NCBI GenBank assembly: GCA_018265835.1 | Contig: JABLYK010000031.1 | Span: 1-22,725 of the forward strand | DNA from: Oscillospiraceae bacterium | GTDB taxonomy: Bacteria; Bacillota; Clostridia; Oscillospirales; Oscillospiraceae | DNA length: 22,725 nucleotides | Reading direction: 5' to 3' | In this document: piece by piece, positions 21,322 through 22,725 of the stretch | Layout: every line of letters begins with the position of its first letter | Position numbering within the stretch: the first letter of the stretch is position 1 | Translations under genes and position numbers: made by a program | Notes under the pieces: model-generated | Databases searched by the model: none | The model's input: only the letters and a program-made list of their open reading frames with translations | What the model was told of the DNA's origin: nothing

Positions 21322-21819
21322 ATGGATCAAGTCAAAATCGGAAAATTTATTGCTGACCTCCGCCGAAAAAACGGTCTCACACAGGAAACATTGGGCGAAA
21401 AGATTGGTGTTACAAACAAAACTATTTCACGATGGGAAAATGGAAATTATATGCCAGACATCGAAATGCTCCAATTATTAGCCCAAGAATTTCAGGTAAG
21501 TATCAATGAATTGCTATCTGGGGAAAGGCTATCAGGCGAAGATTTTAGACAGAAAGCAGATGAAAATGTAATTGCCGTGTCAAAAGCAAGCGTGTTCTCA
21601 TTTGAAGAAAGAAAGGCATATTTTAAGAAAAAGTGGCGCAAGGAGCATATATCGCTTTTGGTTGTTCTGTTTTTCATTTTTGTTGCGTCTATCGTATTAC
21701 CATTTGTTTTTGATAAATCATTTTTTGTTGGCTTAGCACCATTGGTTGCGTTTGTTGAATATGGTTATCAAAATAACAAGATGATGATCTATGTTGAAAG
21801 AAATCTCTATGAGAAATAA
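21322..21819 (+). CDS. XRE-family regulator with C-terminal membrane segments (165 aa)
   Basis: Residues about 6-62 form a clear HTH_3 domain (LRRKNGLTQETLGEKIGVTNKT.. then ISRWENGNYMPDIEMLQLLAQ). A charged linker runs to about 110, then two hydrophobic stretches at about 111-130 (SLLVVLFFIFVASIVLPFVF) and 134-149 suggest membrane anchoring. HTH proteins with such tails are frequent in Clostridia and may link a membrane signal to DNA binding; what it senses is unknown. The ATG at 21322 is preferred for its CGGAGA site and the usual domain start; an in-frame ATG at 21313 or 21268 is possible. Codon use is strikingly AT-rich against the GC-rich neighbours, and a DUF559 cassette follows, so recent acquisition is likely. 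Confidence 0.85.
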   Translation: MDQVKIGKFIADLRRKNGLTQETLGEKIGVTNKTISRWENGNYMPDIEMLQLLAQEFQVSINELLSGERLSGEDFRQKADENVIAVSKASVFSFEERKAYFKKKWRKEHISLLVVLFFIFVASIVLPFVFDKSFFVGLAPLVAFVEYGYQNNKMMIYVERNLYEK

Positions 21820-21880
21820 GGGCGCACTTCTATACACCGTTCGGGGTAGTGCATCATGTGCGATTTTGCACCGCACCAAA

Positions 21881-22250
21881 GCCTCCCTCTGAGGAGGGAG
21901 GTGTCAAAAATCTTTGATTTTTGACGGAGGGAGAGAAAATGAAAGACTACAATAAAGAAAACATTCCGCTTGCAAAGGCAAAAAGCAATTGGTAATTACA
22001 TTGCGGATTTCTATTGTGCAAGAGCAAGGCTGGTCATCGAGCTTGACGGTGGCGGACATTATACAGCGGAGCAGGCTGGAAAAGATGAGATGCGCACAAA
22101 AGACTTAGAGGCGATGAATCTAACGGTAGTGAGAATTTGTAATCTGGATATTGACCGCAATTTTAGTAGTGTATGCGAATATATTGATCTGACTGTCAAG
22201 CGTCTCTCCCTCAGTCAGCTTCGCTGACAGCTCCCTCATCAGAGGGAGCC
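21881..22250 (+). mobile_element. Hairpin-bounded DUF559 cassette, copy B (degenerate)
   Basis: The left end (21881-21931) has an outer hairpin CCTCCCTC/GAGGGAGG and an inner 10-bp hairpin GTCAAAAATC/GATTTTTGAC, then GGAGGG. The right end (22208-22250) has TCAGC-TTC-GCTGA and CTCCCTC/GAGGGAG. The two ends are inverted relatives and enclose only a broken DUF559 gene. The right end is almost the same as that of copy A. The flanks CCAAAG on the left and CTTGG on the right are complementary in part and may belong to the terminal repeat. Confidence 0.7.
21939..22227 (+). pseudogene. Broken DUF559 / Vsr-like endonuclease gene
   Basis: The ATG at 21939, with GGAGGG from the left repeat 7-12 bases upstream, opens MKDYNKENIPLAKA, matching the start of copy A, but the frame stops after 18 codons. 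The rest of the protein continues in another frame from about 21971: QRQKAIGNYIADFY, IELDGGGHY, TVVRICNLDI and finally SLSQLR. Relative to copy A, about 80 bases are missing between PLA and QRQK, which both removes the basic N-terminal helix and shifts the frame. The junction sits on CAAAGGCA, a sequence expected on both sides of the lost part, so slippage between short direct repeats is likely. The catalytic Asp, Glu, Asp and His positions survive. A shorter product from an internal TTG is unlikely. Confidence 0.82.
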
Positions 22251-22282
22251 TTGGATATTCCGACACCAATACATAATACGAA

Positions 22283-22316
22283 AATCCGACCTATGCGTGT
22301 AACCATAGGTCGGATT
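22283..22316. terminator. Perfect 13-bp hairpin, possible terminator
   Basis: AATCCGACCTATG pairs with CATAGGTCGGATT around an 8-base loop. On the minus side it is followed by TTTTCG, on the plus side by AACTGTTTTA. No gene clearly needs it. Confidence 0.45.
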
Positions 22317-22362
22317 AACTGTTTTACGAAGCCATGCCAAATGCGGAGTGCTTGTGTGTGTG

Positions 22363-22505
22363 GCGTCAGAACGGGCGCGCTGCATTCCGCCGCCGCGTAA
22401 ACGCGGCGGCTCCATATCCGCTTCCCCGTTCTTCCTTATCGAACCGAACCCGCTGCGCTGGGCTTCGGTTCGAGGACGCGGGGGGTGCGACACGCGCCCA
22501 CTCAA
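22363..22505 (+). repeat. Mosaic repeat unit, most complete module order
   Basis: Order: GCGTCAGAACGGGCGCGCTGC, hairpin GCCGCCGCG/CGCGGCGGC, CATATCCGCTTCCCC and GTTCTTCCTT, a perfect 10-bp hairpin TCGAACCGAA/TTCGGTTCGA (22439-22448 with 22464-22473), then GGACGCGGGGGGTGCG and CGCCCACTCAA leading into the palindrome at 22506. No gene is seen in 22228-22725. Confidence 0.82.
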
Positions 22506-22546
22506 GGCTTCCCTCTCTGGGGGAAGCTGTCGGCGGAGCCGGCTGA
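22506..22546 (+). repeat. Solo palindromic repeat
   Basis: GGCTTCCCTCTCTGGGGGAAGC, then TGTC and the inner hairpin GGC-GGA-GCC. It is the plus-strand version of 201-247, but its tail lacks the usual TGATGAGGGG. Confidence 0.78.
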
Positions 22547-22589
22547 AAGGCGCTGCGCTCTGTTTTCGGCTTTAGCCGGAAACGGAATG

Positions 22590-22725
22590 CAGCGCCTTCA
22601 TTCTGACGCGGGAAAGAAATGGGGTGGATAGAACCAGCTGCGATGCGCATCGCAGTGTGTACCTCCGGGACGATGTGGGCATCGACCCCTACGAGGGGGA
22701 TGGGCATGTATCGCACGCCACCTCA
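22590..22725 (+). repeat. Mosaic repeat tail at the window end
   Basis: It contains CTTCATTCTGACGC, GAAAGAAATGGGGTGGATAG (also near 3161-3183), GCGATGCGCATCGC (a palindrome) and a hairpin around CCCCTACGAGGGG. It is cut by the window edge; no coding sequence is supported. Confidence 0.55.

Noticed and set aside
22366..22716. Minus-strand 116-codon frame at the window end
   Set aside because: It is composed entirely of repeat modules and palindromes and lacks a ribosome binding site.

Overview
The window looks like chromosomal DNA of a GC-rich anaerobic Firmicute of the gut, most likely a member of the Oscillospiraceae/Ruminococcaceae. The grounds are the gene content (Pta, S-layer-homology surface proteins, a YibE/F membrane protein, an OpuC-type osmolyte ABC transporter, a sodium-coupled NSS transporter), strong AGGAGG-type ribosome binding sites, Firmicute-type TTGACA/TATAAT promoters, and intergenic spacers packed with GC-rich hairpin repeats. 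This assignment is an inference from style; no rRNA gene is present to confirm it.

Layout. 1-600: repeats and a small XRE regulator (minus). 684-2664: phosphotransacetylase (pta), a tandem repeat block, and the tRNA adenosine deaminase tadA. 2665-3300: about 640 bases of mosaic repeats. 3335-5070: an NSS transporter (minus) with its terminator, a structured leader and a promoter. 5284-5956: a phosphoribosyltransferase with its own promoter and terminator. 5974-6420: a hairpin-bounded cassette carrying a DUF559 endonuclease-like gene. 6565-7872: a YibE/F membrane protein. 8137-15738: two divergent secreted S-layer-homology proteins, a small BspA-like one and a 2044-residue PHP-phosphoesterase-like one. 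15832-16033: a compact antisense-RNA/short-peptide locus resembling a type I toxin-antitoxin. 16268-16379: a gene-less miniature of the DUF559 cassette. 16459-17493: mutY. 17709-21125: a three-gene osmoprotectant ABC transporter operon whose last gene fuses permease and binding protein. 21166-22250: a lower-GC island with an XRE regulator that has a membrane tail, and a second DUF559 cassette whose gene is broken. 22283-22725: more mosaic repeats.

The most interesting signals are between the ordinary genes. (1) DUF559 genes sit in cassettes whose ends are inverted two-hairpin repeats. The left repeat supplies the gene's ribosome binding site and the right one supplies its last codons and stop. 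The same repeats occur without a gene at several other sites, which resembles the REP/RAYT relationship but with a nuclease-fold protein in place of the transposase. (2) A consensus promoter drives a roughly 100-nt RNA that runs into the 3' end of a 27-codon basic-tailed peptide gene on the opposite strand, an arrangement like txpA/ratA. (3) The remaining spacers are built from a few modules in conserved order whose hairpin stems differ in sequence but stay paired.

The housekeeping genes share no single pathway. Most appear to be separate transcription units, each with its own promoter and terminator; only the osmolyte transporter is a clear operon.
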